This document shows positions 14,764 through 22,446 of a stretch of 64,000 nucleotides of DNA, in pieces (position 1 is the first letter of the stretch; every line of letters starts with the position of its first letter). A program made the position numbers and the translations under genes. The notes beneath the pieces were generated by a model. It saw only the letters and a program-made list of their open reading frames with translations. It made no database searches and was not told the origin of the DNA. The stretch covers positions 1 through 64,000 of the forward strand of contig NZ_PYFX01000009.1 of the NCBI RefSeq assembly GCF_003020115.1. The letters run 5' to 3'. The DNA comes from Bradyrhizobium sp. MOS002 (GTDB lineage: Bacteria > Pseudomonadota > Alphaproteobacteria > Rhizobiales > Xanthobacteraceae).

Positions 14764-14961
14764 TCACGTCCTGCCATTGTCGCGAATCGACAAAAGCCCG
14801 TCCTTGATGGCGAGACGGATGCCTTCCTCGATCAAGGTACGTGCGACGCCGGGAACGCTGGTGCCGTGGGTGCCCTGTCTCACCAGCTTCTCCAGATAGG
14901 TGATGGTCGAGAGCGCCAAGGTTACGGGAATGCGGTCAGTCTCGGCTTTTTCGGTGGCCAT
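14764..14961 (-). CDS. Small ribbon-helix-helix-like protein upstream of GcrA
   Basis: The product has 65 residues. 'DRIPVTLALSTITYLEKLVRQGTHGTSVPGVARTLIEEGIRLAIKDG' has the beta-strand, helix, turn, helix pattern of ribbon-helix-helix (CopG/Arc-like) DNA-binding proteins. No partner toxin is present nearby. The gene ends 73 bp upstream of the preferred GcrA start, on the same strand, so the two are probably in one transcript. A regulatory link to GcrA is inferred only from position. Confidence 0.65.
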   Translation of the reverse strand: MATEKAETDRIPVTLALSTITYLEKLVRQGTHGTSVPGVARTLIEEGIRLAIKDGLLSIRDNGRT

Positions 14962-15160
14962 GCCTAAACGCTAGCCTCTTACGCGGGTACATAAAAGTTA
15001 CGATTAAGACTCTATTTAGGTTTGGAGGCAGAAGTCAAATGCAGCCTAGGACGCTTGTTCAGCCCATTGGAATCGCGAGAAAAATCGGCATGACTGGGCA
15101 CGCCGCGCGAACAGGCCGGCGGCGGCGTGGCCTCGACAGGTCAGGCGAGGGCGGGCGGGC

Positions 15161-16102
15161 TCAGCCGTGCACGATCGCCTTGTCGATCATGCAATGGATG
15201 CCCTTGGAGCCGTTCACGGTCTGGGTCACCCGGAGATCGGCCGCCAGGCTGCACAGCGTATAGGCGTCCTCCCGCGACAAATTGCGCCTCTCGCCGACCA
15301 GCACGATCATGTCGCGCAGCGCCCGCACCACGCACTGGTCGAGATCGGGGTCCATCGCCATGGTCATGTAATGCGTCGCCGTCTCGCCGCGGGGATAATC
15401 GAGCCTGAGGTCCTTGCGCAGCGTCAGCCGAAAGCGGCCCTGGAGTGCGGTCTCGATCGCGGTGACGCAGACCTCGCCGTCACCCTGCACGCCATGGCCG
15501 TCGCCGCAGGAGAACAGCGCGCCCGGGACGAACACCGGCAGGTACAGCGTCGCACCGGCGCCAAGCTCCTTGTTGTCGAGATTGCCGCCCATGGCGCGGG
15601 GAACGAGTGAGGAGATGCGGCCCCAGGCGGGAGGCGGCGAAACGCCCATCACGCCAAAGAACGGCTTGAGCGGCAGGTCGAGCCCCCACGGCATGCGGGC
15701 GACCATCCGCGACCGATCGAGCGGGATGTTCAGGATGCGCGTCTCGTGGAAATCGTCGGGCAGGGTGCCGGACAGCGGTTTGATCATGTTCCAGCCCCAA
15801 TCCTGCCGGAGCTGGACGTCGAGGATCTCGACCGCGAGCACGTCACCGGGCAGGGCCCCCTCGACCGCGATCGGGCCGGTGAGGATATGGCCCGGCAGCA
15901 TCCGCTCGTTCCTGGCGTGAACCTCGTGCATCTCGGGCGGAATGTGAAACTTGCTGGGGTCGGGCAGCAGGTCCGGACCGCCGCTGATTGTGTCGATCGT
16001 GACCTCGTCGCCGCTTGCGATGGTGAGGACGGGCTTGAGCGCGGCTTCGAAGAAGCCCCAATGACAGGTCTCGGGGCTGGAATGCAGGTGGTGATGGGTC
16101 AT
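15161..16102 (-). CDS. Acetamidase/formamidase family amidohydrolase
   Basis: From the ATG at 16102 the product is 313 residues, a usual length. Typical FmdA/AmdA segments are 'ASGDEVTIDTISGGPD' (about 30-45), 'GPIAVEGALPGDVLAVEILDV' (about 76-96), 'PFFGVMGVSPP' (about 147-157), 'GGNLDNKELGAGATLYLPVFVPGALFSCGDGHGVQGDGEV' (about 173-212) and 'GIHCMIDKAI' near the end. Family members hydrolyse formamide, acetamide or related amides to ammonia and acid in the cytoplasm. In-frame starts further upstream (16138, 16180) give extensions without family character. It is divergent from the DUF218 gene at 16216. Confidence 0.88.
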   Translation of the reverse strand: MTHHHLHSSPETCHWGFFEAALKPVLTIASGDEVTIDTISGGPDLLPDPSKFHIPPEMHEVHARNERMLPGHILTGPIAVEGALPGDVLAVEILDVQLRQDWGWNMIKPLSGTLPDDFHETRILNIPLDRSRMVARMPWGLDLPLKPFFGVMGVSPPPAWGRISSLVPRAMGGNLDNKELGAGATLYLPVFVPGALFSCGDGHGVQGDGEVCVTAIETALQGRFRLTLRKDLRLDYPRGETATHYMTMAMDPDLDQCVVRALRDMIVLVGERRNLSREDAYTLCSLAADLRVTQTVNGSKGIHCMIDKAIVHG

Positions 16103-16215
16103 TGGCCGCCTCTGGTCGGTTGTCTCTGAGCTTCCCATGAGCGACGGCCGGGCTTGACCAGGCAATCGATCCTCTTCCAAGAAGCTTTCTGAAGATCGAC
16201 GGGCGGGTCAAGCCC

Positions 16216-17055
16216 GTGCGCACCAGGCACGATCATTCCAGCGAGGCTCCCCTGCTTTTTGTCCTGTCCAAGACCCTCGGCACCGCGGTGCTGCCGATCA
16301 ACTTGATGATCGAGCTCGGAATCGTCTCGGTCGTCCTGATGGCGACGCGCTTTGCCGCATTCGGCCGCAAGCTCGCCGCGGCCGCGCTGATCATGCTGGC
16401 GCTCGCCGCGTTTTCGCCGCTCGGCAACCTTTTGCTCTATCCGCTGGAGTCGCGTTTCCCGCCGTGGGATCCATCGCGCGGCACGCCCGACGGCATCATC
16501 GTGCTCGGCGGCTCGGTCGACACCGATCTGTCGGCGGCGCACCGTACACCGGTCGTGGCGCACGCGGCCGATCGCCTGTTCGCGCCGGCCGAGCTCGCGC
16601 GCCGCTATCCGAACACGCGCGTTGTGTTCACCGGGGGCACCGCGAACCTGGTTTCGACGGACGCCCGGGAGGCCGATTACTCTGCGCCGATCCTGGAGAA
16701 TCTGGGCATCGCGAAGCAGCGCCTGATCCTCGAGCGTGACTCTCGCAACACCTACGAGAATGCCATCTTCACCAAACAATTGGTGGCGCCCAAACCGGGC
16801 GAGCGCTGGCTCCTGGTCACGTCGGCCTTTCACATGCCGCGTTCGATGGGGATCTTTCGCAAGGCGGGATTTGACGTCGAGGCCTATCCGGTGGACTGGC
16901 GAATGGGCGGGCGAGACGATCTCCTCTCTTTCACCAATGTCGGCGCGGACGGGCTCGGCCGAACCGAGGTCGCCGTGCGCGAATGGATCGGGCTCGTCGC
17001 CTACCGCCTGATGGGCCGGACTGGCGAGTTGCTCCCGGGACCGGCGAAGGACTAG
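16216..17055 (+). CDS. DUF218 / YdcF-ElyC-family membrane protein
   Basis: The product has 279 residues with a GTG start. Two membrane segments lie at about residues 17-45 and 52-74. The DUF218 domain follows: 'PDGIIVLGGSVDTDLS' (about 91-106), 'RLFAPAELARRYPNTRVVFTGGT', a block ending 'ERDSRNTYENA' and 'WLLVTSAFHMPRSMGIFRKAGF'. In ElyC/SanA proteins this domain acts in envelope (peptidoglycan or lipid carrier) homeostasis, with the domain in the periplasm. The specific substrate is unknown. The true start may be slightly downstream, near 'LLFVLSKTLG', where homologues usually begin. Confidence 0.85.
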   Translation: MRTRHDHSSEAPLLFVLSKTLGTAVLPINLMIELGIVSVVLMATRFAAFGRKLAAAALIMLALAAFSPLGNLLLYPLESRFPPWDPSRGTPDGIIVLGGSVDTDLSAAHRTPVVAHAADRLFAPAELARRYPNTRVVFTGGTANLVSTDAREADYSAPILENLGIAKQRLILERDSRNTYENAIFTKQLVAPKPGERWLLVTSAFHMPRSMGIFRKAGFDVEAYPVDWRMGGRDDLLSFTNVGADGLGRTEVAVREWIGLVAYRLMGRTGELLPGPAKD

Positions 17056-17111
17056 AACAGTTCAAGAAACAATAACAACGCCGGCGCGCGACTGCTGGCC
17101 GGGAGGACGCC

Positions 17112-17894
17112 ATGCAACAGCAGAGTGCAGACAGCATCGATCTTGCCGGCCTCGTCGCCGATCTCAACACCCTGCTGCGGCTGAAGACCACGGTGATCGG
17201 CATGAAGCTGTTCGCGCGCACCGCGGACATGGAGGCAATCCCGAAAATCCGGCGGCCGAACGCGGTCCACACCACCGACCAGATCGTCAGCATGGCGGCG
17301 CGTCTGGGCTGGACCGTCGGCATCACCGCCGACGATCTCGTCGGCGCGCAGTGCCGCGCGGTGATCGGCCTCGCACCGCAGGACGAGAAATGGCTCGCTG
17401 GCGAAAACTATGTCGGTGTCTGGCACGGTACGGCGGAGGACGCACGCAAGCGCCAGGAGGCGCTGGATGTGGTTCCGTTCGGACACTATCAGGCGCTCGC
17501 GGTCAGTCCGCTGGCGAGCGGGCGGCTCGATCCGCCAGACATCTGTCTCGTCTATGCGACCCCCGGGCAGATGATCATCCTGATCAACGGGCTGCAATAT
17601 ACCGGCTACAAGAAGTTCGAATGGGGCGTGGTCGGCGAGACGGCTTGCGCCGATTCCTGGGGCAGGGCGCTTAAAAGTGGTGAGCCCAGCCTCTCCTTGC
17701 CATGCTATGCCGAACGGCGCTATGGCGGCGTGCCGGACGAGGAGATGCTGATGGCCCTGAAGCCGGAACATCTCGCCAAGGCGGTTGTGGGCATGAAGGC
17801 GCTGGCGAAGAACGGCCTGCGTTATCCGATCCCGCCCTATGGTATTCAAAGCGACGTCCGTGCCGGCATGGGCGTGAGCTACGCGAAGAAGTGA
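17112..17894 (+). CDS. DUF169 domain protein
   Basis: The product has 260 residues matching the DUF169 layout: 'LVADLNTLLRLKTTVIGMKLF' near the N-terminus, 'AVHTTDQIVSMAARLGWTVGITADDLVGAQCRAVIGL' (about 51-87), 'NGLQYTGYKKFEWGVVGETACADSWGRAL' (about 160-188) and 'SLPCYAERRYGG'. The Cys at about 82, 180 and 196 are in the positions where family members carry conserved Cys, possibly for a metal or cofactor. No biochemical function is established. The ATG follows GGGAGGACGCC. It lies 14 bp before the next gene, so the two form an operon. Confidence 0.85.
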   Translation: MQQQSADSIDLAGLVADLNTLLRLKTTVIGMKLFARTADMEAIPKIRRPNAVHTTDQIVSMAARLGWTVGITADDLVGAQCRAVIGLAPQDEKWLAGENYVGVWHGTAEDARKRQEALDVVPFGHYQALAVSPLASGRLDPPDICLVYATPGQMIILINGLQYTGYKKFEWGVVGETACADSWGRALKSGEPSLSLPCYAERRYGGVPDEEMLMALKPEHLAKAVVGMKALAKNGLRYPIPPYGIQSDVRAGMGVSYAKK

Positions 17895-17908
17895 AGTAAA
17901 GGCCGACC

Positions 17909-19087
17909 ATGAGCTCTGCGAAATTCGACATCGTCGTCTATGGCGCGACCGGTTTTACCGGCCAGCTCGTCGCCGAATACCTGACCCAGCATTACAAGAG
18001 CGACCATTCGCTCAAATGGGCGATGGCAGGCCGCAGCCTCGGCAAGCTGAAATCGGTGCGCGATGCGATCGGCGCGCCCGGGAATACGGCGCTGATCGTC
18101 GCGGATGCATCGGATGCTGCTTCGCTGAAGGCGATGGCGGAGCAGACGATGTCGGTGATCACCACCGTCGGCCCGTATCAGCTCTATGGTGAAGAACTGC
18201 TCGCCGCCTGCGTCGCCACCGGCACGGATTATTTCGATCTCTGCGGCGAGCCGATCTGGATGCGCCAGATGATCGACAAGTACGAGGCGGCTGCAAAAGA
18301 GAGCGGCGCGCGGATCGTGTTTTCGTGCGGCTACGATTCCGTCCCGTTCGAGCTCGGTACGTTCTTCGTCCAGGAGGAGGCCAAACGTGTCTTCGGCGCG
18401 CCGGCCCCGCGGGTGAAAGGGCGTGTCCGCGACATGCGCGGCACGCTCTCGGGCGGCACCGCCGCGAGCGCGAAGGCGACCTTCGATGCCGTGGCCAAGG
18501 ATCTCAGCCTTGTCGCCATTCTCAACGATCATTTTGCGCTGACGCCCGGCTTCACCGGCCCGAAGCAGCCGAAAGGCAACAGGGCGGCCTTCGAGGAGGA
18601 TCTGCAATCCTGGACCGCGCCGTTCATGATGGCGCTGATCAACACGCGCAACGTTCATCGCTCCAACATGCTGATGGGATTCCCATACGGCCAGGACTTC
18701 GTCTACGACGAGATGGTCCTGACCGGTCCCGGCGAAAAGGGCGAGGCCAACGCCAAGCTCGTGATGGCTGCCAATGCGGGCAAGACCGGCCCCGACGCAC
18801 CGAAGCCGGGCGAGGGGCCGTCGAAGGAAGAGCGCGAAAACGGTCTGTTCGATCTACTCTATGTGGCGATCGCGCCCGATGGCCGCACGGTTCGCGCCGG
18901 CGTCACCGGGGACCGCGATCCCGGCTACGGCTCGACCTCGAAGATGATCTCCGAATGCGCCATCTGCATGCTGCGTGACACGACCGACGTCGCAGCCGGC
19001 TTCTGGACGCCGGGCGCGGCGATGCAGCACAAGCTGATCAAGCGGCTGGTCGATCACGCCGGGCTGACGTTTGAGGTGGAGAAGTAG
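17909..19087 (+). CDS. Saccharopine dehydrogenase-like NAD(P)-binding reductase
   Basis: The product has 392 residues. An N-terminal Rossmann fold is clear: 'DIVVYGATGFTGQLVAEYL' (about residues 7-25), 'WAMAGRSLGKL' and 'VADASDAASLKAMAEQTMSVITTVGPYQLYGEELLAACV'. 'TDYFDLCGEPIWMR' and 'GARIVFSCGYDSVPFELGT' match the trans-acting enoyl-reductase / saccharopine dehydrogenase-like group. In mycobacteria related proteins reduce phthiocerol-type lipids; other members are uncharacterised membrane-associated reductases. It is 14 bp after the DUF169 gene, which suggests a shared pathway. Confidence 0.85.
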   Translation: MSSAKFDIVVYGATGFTGQLVAEYLTQHYKSDHSLKWAMAGRSLGKLKSVRDAIGAPGNTALIVADASDAASLKAMAEQTMSVITTVGPYQLYGEELLAACVATGTDYFDLCGEPIWMRQMIDKYEAAAKESGARIVFSCGYDSVPFELGTFFVQEEAKRVFGAPAPRVKGRVRDMRGTLSGGTAASAKATFDAVAKDLSLVAILNDHFALTPGFTGPKQPKGNRAAFEEDLQSWTAPFMMALINTRNVHRSNMLMGFPYGQDFVYDEMVLTGPGEKGEANAKLVMAANAGKTGPDAPKPGEGPSKEERENGLFDLLYVAIAPDGRTVRAGVTGDRDPGYGSTSKMISECAICMLRDTTDVAAGFWTPGAAMQHKLIKRLVDHAGLTFEVEK

Positions 19088-19112
19088 AGGCGGCACCTGC
19101 CACCATCACGGT

Positions 19113-19232
19113 GTCATCGTCCGGCTTGACCGGACGATCCAGTATTCCAGAGACGGCACTGATTGAATCGAGAGGCCGCGGCGTGCTGGATGCCTGCCCC
19201 AGTGGGCAAGCGCGCACAAGGTGGGGCACGAC
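19113..19232. repeat. Interspersed palindromic repeat, family A copy 1
   Basis: The left arm GTCATCGTCCGGCTTGACC continues into GGACGATCCAGTATTCC. The right arm carries CTGGATGCC and ends in GGGGCACGAC, the degenerate complement of GTC(A)TCG. A closer copy of the same element is at 22336-22440. Confidence 0.75.
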
Positions 19233-19245
19233 AGCGTTCGTGCCG

Positions 19246-20442
19246 TTACACGGCCCGCGCGTCGTAGGCGTACATGAACTCCATGCTTTTCGCGCCCAGC
19301 GGCAGCAGCCACTTCATCATCTGATTGCGGATCCACGCGCCAGTGGCGCTGAATTCGCGCTTGCTGTTGCCGTTGCGGCGCGCCATGGCGACGACCTTTT
19401 CCGCGCGCGGGCGCCGTTCGGCCTCGAAGGCCTGGAAGGTGGCGCCGAGCTCCTGGCCTTGCTGCATCAGCCGGGCGAGGCGCATCGCATCCTCCAGCGC
19501 GAGCGAGGCGCCCTGACCCGCATGCGGGCTGGTCGCATGCGCGGCATCGCCGATCAGCAGCGAGCGCTTCCGCGACCAGGTCGGCAGGGTGGCGACATCG
19601 AGCGTGTCGGTGACCACGATGTTCTCGGCTGCCTCGATGATGCCAGGGATCGGATCGTGCCAGCCGCGGTGGAAGCCGCGCAGGTGCTGCTTCAGCGTTG
19701 CATGGTCGAGCGCGCGAAACATCGCCGCGTCCATGCCGTGCGCGGGCTGCGTGCTCCACCACATCACGCCGTCGTTCGGATCGGGGCTGCAATAGCCGTA
19801 GCCGAAGAAGCCGCTCTGCCCGAACGTGGTCTCGACGTTCCGGTCGATCGGCCGGCCGTCGAGGACGGCGTGCGGCACGAAGCCGCCGAAGCCGATCAGT
19901 CCAGTGTCGAACGGTTGCGGCCCGTCGGGCACGACCTGGCGCCGCGTCACCGAGTGCACACCGTCGGCGCCGATCAGGAAATCGCCTTCGGCCGTGGTGC
20001 CGTCGGCGAAGTAGGCGATGATCGGCTGGTCGCCGCGATCCTCGATCTTGATCAGGCGCTTTTCGAAATAGAGTGAAACGCACGCGCACCAGGCCTTGTC
20101 GATCAACATCTCGTTCAGCGTGGCGCGGCAGACATTGACCGCGGGCTGGCCGAAGCGTCGCGCCATGTCGCGATTGATCGAGCCGAGCCTCTCTCCGCCT
20201 TGCGAATAGAAGTCGAAGGATTCCGCGATCGAGCCGCGGCTGATCAGCTCGTTCGAAAGGCCGATCTCGTCCATGATCTGCATGCCGTTCGGCGCGATCT
20301 GAAGGCCGCCGCCGATGCCTTTCGAATAGGGCCAGGCCTCGTAAATCGCGGACTCGATGCCGGCGCGGCGCAGCAGGACCGCCGCGACGGGCCCGGCGAT
20401 GCCGGCGCCGATGATCAGGGCCCTGCGAGGACGATAGGACAT
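19246..20442 (-). CDS. FAD-dependent aromatic-type monooxygenase
   Basis: The product has 398 residues of the class A flavoprotein hydroxylase family. The FAD dinucleotide-binding motif is 'ALIIGAGIAGPVAAVLLRRAG' (about 8-28). 'GADGVHSVTRRQV' (about 159-171) is the DG motif and 'LLIGDAAHATSPHAGQGASLALEDA' (about 292-316) is the GD motif. It uses NAD(P)H and O2 to hydroxylate an aromatic or related substrate. It is divergent from a MarR regulator at 20526, with a perfect palindrome between them, so the regulator probably controls it in response to the substrate. Confidence 0.9.
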   Translation of the reverse strand: MSYRPRRALIIGAGIAGPVAAVLLRRAGIESAIYEAWPYSKGIGGGLQIAPNGMQIMDEIGLSNELISRGSIAESFDFYSQGGERLGSINRDMARRFGQPAVNVCRATLNEMLIDKAWCACVSLYFEKRLIKIEDRGDQPIIAYFADGTTAEGDFLIGADGVHSVTRRQVVPDGPQPFDTGLIGFGGFVPHAVLDGRPIDRNVETTFGQSGFFGYGYCSPDPNDGVMWWSTQPAHGMDAAMFRALDHATLKQHLRGFHRGWHDPIPGIIEAAENIVVTDTLDVATLPTWSRKRSLLIGDAAHATSPHAGQGASLALEDAMRLARLMQQGQELGATFQAFEAERRPRAEKVVAMARRNGNSKREFSATGAWIRNQMMKWLLPLGAKSMEFMYAYDARAV

Positions 20443-20490
20443 GGCTTGCTCCCGACGTTTCCGTGGTGCTAGGAGAATTATGGTCGCTAA

Positions 20491-20511
20491 ATATCTTAGT
20501 GACTAAGATAT
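20491..20511. promoter_or_regulatory. Probable MarR operator
   Basis: A perfect palindrome has arms ATATCTTAG and CTAAGATAT around TGA. A further half-site CTAAG follows at 20518-20522. It is centred between the divergent monooxygenase (start 20442) and MarR (start 20526) genes, the usual place for autoregulation and control of the neighbour. Confidence 0.8.
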
Positions 20512-20525
20512 ATATCGACTAAGAG

Positions 20526-21065
20526 ATGAGGTGGGCCTTGTCAAGGACGAAGGCGCGCGCTGCGCTGCTGCAGGAGCTCGAGGAGGCGATGCGGAGGTCC
20601 TCCGCGCAGGGCGTGCTCTATGGCCAGACCGTTGCGAACGTTGCCGGAATTGCCAATTCCGACCTCGAATGCATGGACATCCTGTATCTCGAAGGCCGCG
20701 TCACCGCCGGCCGGCTCGCCGAAGTCACGGGCCTGACGACGGGGGCCATCACCGGCGTGGTCGATCGGCTCGAAAAGGCGGGGCTGGTGCGCCGCGAGCG
20801 GGATGAAAACGACCGGCGCAAGGTTTTCATTGCTGTCGTGCCGGAAGCAGCGATGAAGATCGGCCAGTTCTATGTGCCGATGCAACGGGCAATGGAGAAG
20901 GTGTTCAACGCCTATTCCGACGAGGAGCTACGCCTGCTGCTGCGTTTTGCGACCGAGGGCTACAAGGGTGTGCTCGCGGCAACTGCGGCGCTGAAGGGCC
21001 TGCTCGACACGCCGCCGGAAAAGCGTCCCACTCTCAAGCTGAAGAAGCTTCGTCGCGAGCCCTAG
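20526..21065 (+). CDS. MarR-family regulator of the adjacent monooxygenase
   Basis: The product has 179 residues. The winged helix is at about residues 45-110: 'NSDLECMDILYLEGRVTAGRLAEVTGLTTGAITGVVDRLEKAGLVRRERDENDRRKVFIAV'. 'DENDRRK' is the typical wing motif. The C-terminus is basic (KRPTLKLKKLRREP). It probably binds the palindrome at 20491-20511. Its last 32 bp overlap the end of the minus-strand polysaccharide gene at 21034, a tail-to-tail overlap. Confidence 0.88.
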   Translation: MRWALSRTKARAALLQELEEAMRRSSAQGVLYGQTVANVAGIANSDLECMDILYLEGRVTAGRLAEVTGLTTGAITGVVDRLEKAGLVRRERDENDRRKVFIAVVPEAAMKIGQFYVPMQRAMEKVFNAYSDEELRLLLRFATEGYKGVLAATAALKGLLDTPPEKRPTLKLKKLRREP

Positions 21066-22293
21066 CCTTGTAGATCTGCGCGGCCGCGATCATGCCCCAC
21101 ATCGCGCCCAGCATCATCCAGAAATGCCGCCAGTGATCGGTGTCGATCACGAAACTTTCGCCGACGGTGCCGACGAAGGCGGAGAACACCGCGAGATAGG
21201 CGCGCTGCCAGGGCACAGGCACGAAGATGTGCCTGACACCCATGATGACGGTCGTGAAGACCAGCGCGGGATAGCAGATGCCGGACAGCCAGCCGCCGGA
21301 CATGAAGGCGTTGAGATAGGAGTTGTGGGTGTCCTCGGGGAAGAAGCGGTGGAATTGCAGAGGGCCGATGCCGAACGGCAGGTCGAGCGCCATCTCCGCA
21401 CCCAGGATATGCCGGCCGAAGCGGCCGAAGCGGCCTTCGTCATAGCTCTGGTCGAAGCTCGCGCGTTGCTTGAACATCTCGGCGGTGGAATCGAACGACA
21501 TCAACACCGCGATCAGCGCGAGGCCCAGCACCGCGGCCAGTATCGCCATGACGATGATGCGCGAGCGCTGCGCGTTGGTGCGGCTGGTCAGCACCATCAG
21601 CGCCAGCATGAAGGCGGATGTCAGCACCAGCCCGCCCCAGGCGGCGCGGGAGAACGCGAGCAGGATCGCCAGCGACATGATGCCGAAGGCAATGACGTTG
21701 CGAAACGCCTTGCCGAACTTGTCGGAGACGACGCTCTGCAGCGAGAACAGCGCCGGCAGGATCAGGAAGGCGCCGAGCACGTTCGGGTCCTTGAAGGTGC
21801 CGCGCGCGCGTCCGTACAGGGTGAGGAGGTCGTCGCCGCCGGGAACCAGGTGGAAGTAGCCGGCGACCGCCAATAGCGAGGCGACCATCGCGCCGACCAC
21901 GAGCCCGCGGCGGAGCATGTCGAGCCGGGCCGCGGTGTCCTCCGACGTGACCATGGCGAAGAACACGACCGTCACCGCCATGTACCAGGAGGTCGCAATC
22001 CAGCTGACCACCTCGGACTGCTCGAACAGCGGGATCGCGCTGATCGTGTAGCCGATATTGAGCAGGACCAGCATCAGCACCAGCGGCATCAAAGCGAGCC
22101 GCAGACGCAGGCCGGTGGCAAAGAATGTGACGGTGGCCAGCAGCGTCACGATCTCGTAGGGGCTCGGCTCGATGAAGACGATCGCGCCGGAGGCGCCGAC
22201 CAGCCAGACCAGCGCGCGCTGGAGGGCCAACACGCCGGGCGCAGCGCGAACCGCTGCATTCATCTCCCCGGCTGTTGCCGCATATGCCATCAC
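21034..22293 (-). CDS. O-antigen ligase / polysaccharide polymerase-like membrane protein
   Basis: The product has 419 residues and about ten hydrophobic segments. The 'RARGTFKDPNVLGAFLILPALFSLQS' segment (about 163-188) and the large loop with 'GIGPLQFHRFFPEDTHNSYLNAFMSGGWLSG' (about 310-340) match the Wzy_C / O-antigen ligase superfamily. That group polymerises or ligates undecaprenyl-linked glycans at the periplasmic face. With the phosphotransferase and GT4 genes upstream on the same strand, it is likely the polymerase of a secreted polysaccharide. A later in-frame ATG at 22263 is also possible. Confidence 0.85.
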   Translation of the reverse strand: MMAYAATAGEMNAAVRAAPGVLALQRALVWLVGASGAIVFIEPSPYEIVTLLATVTFFATGLRLRLALMPLVLMLVLLNIGYTISAIPLFEQSEVVSWIATSWYMAVTVVFFAMVTSEDTAARLDMLRRGLVVGAMVASLLAVAGYFHLVPGGDDLLTLYGRARGTFKDPNVLGAFLILPALFSLQSVVSDKFGKAFRNVIAFGIMSLAILLAFSRAAWGGLVLTSAFMLALMVLTSRTNAQRSRIIVMAILAAVLGLALIAVLMSFDSTAEMFKQRASFDQSYDEGRFGRFGRHILGAEMALDLPFGIGPLQFHRFFPEDTHNSYLNAFMSGGWLSGICYPALVFTTVIMGVRHIFVPVPWQRAYLAVFSAFVGTVGESFVIDTDHWRHFWMMLGAMWGMIAAAQIYKARARDEASSA

Positions 22294-22335
22294 ATGCTCA
22301 CACGTTTACGCAACTGGTAGGCCACATACACAGCT

Positions 22336-22440
22336 GTCATCGCCCGGCTTGACCGGGCGATCCAGTATTCCGCGGCGCGCATTGCAGGAAACGGCTGGCG
22401 CTGCGGCGTACTGGATGCCCCGGTCAAGCCGGGGCATGAC
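22336..22440. repeat. Interspersed palindromic repeat, family A copy 2
   Basis: It begins GTCATCGCCCGGCTTGACC, continues GGGCGATCCAGTATTCC, and ends with the inverted counterpart TACTGGATGCC...CCGGGGCATGAC. It shares its whole left arm with the copy at 19113-19232. Confidence 0.8.
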
Positions 22441-22446
22441 GGAAAC

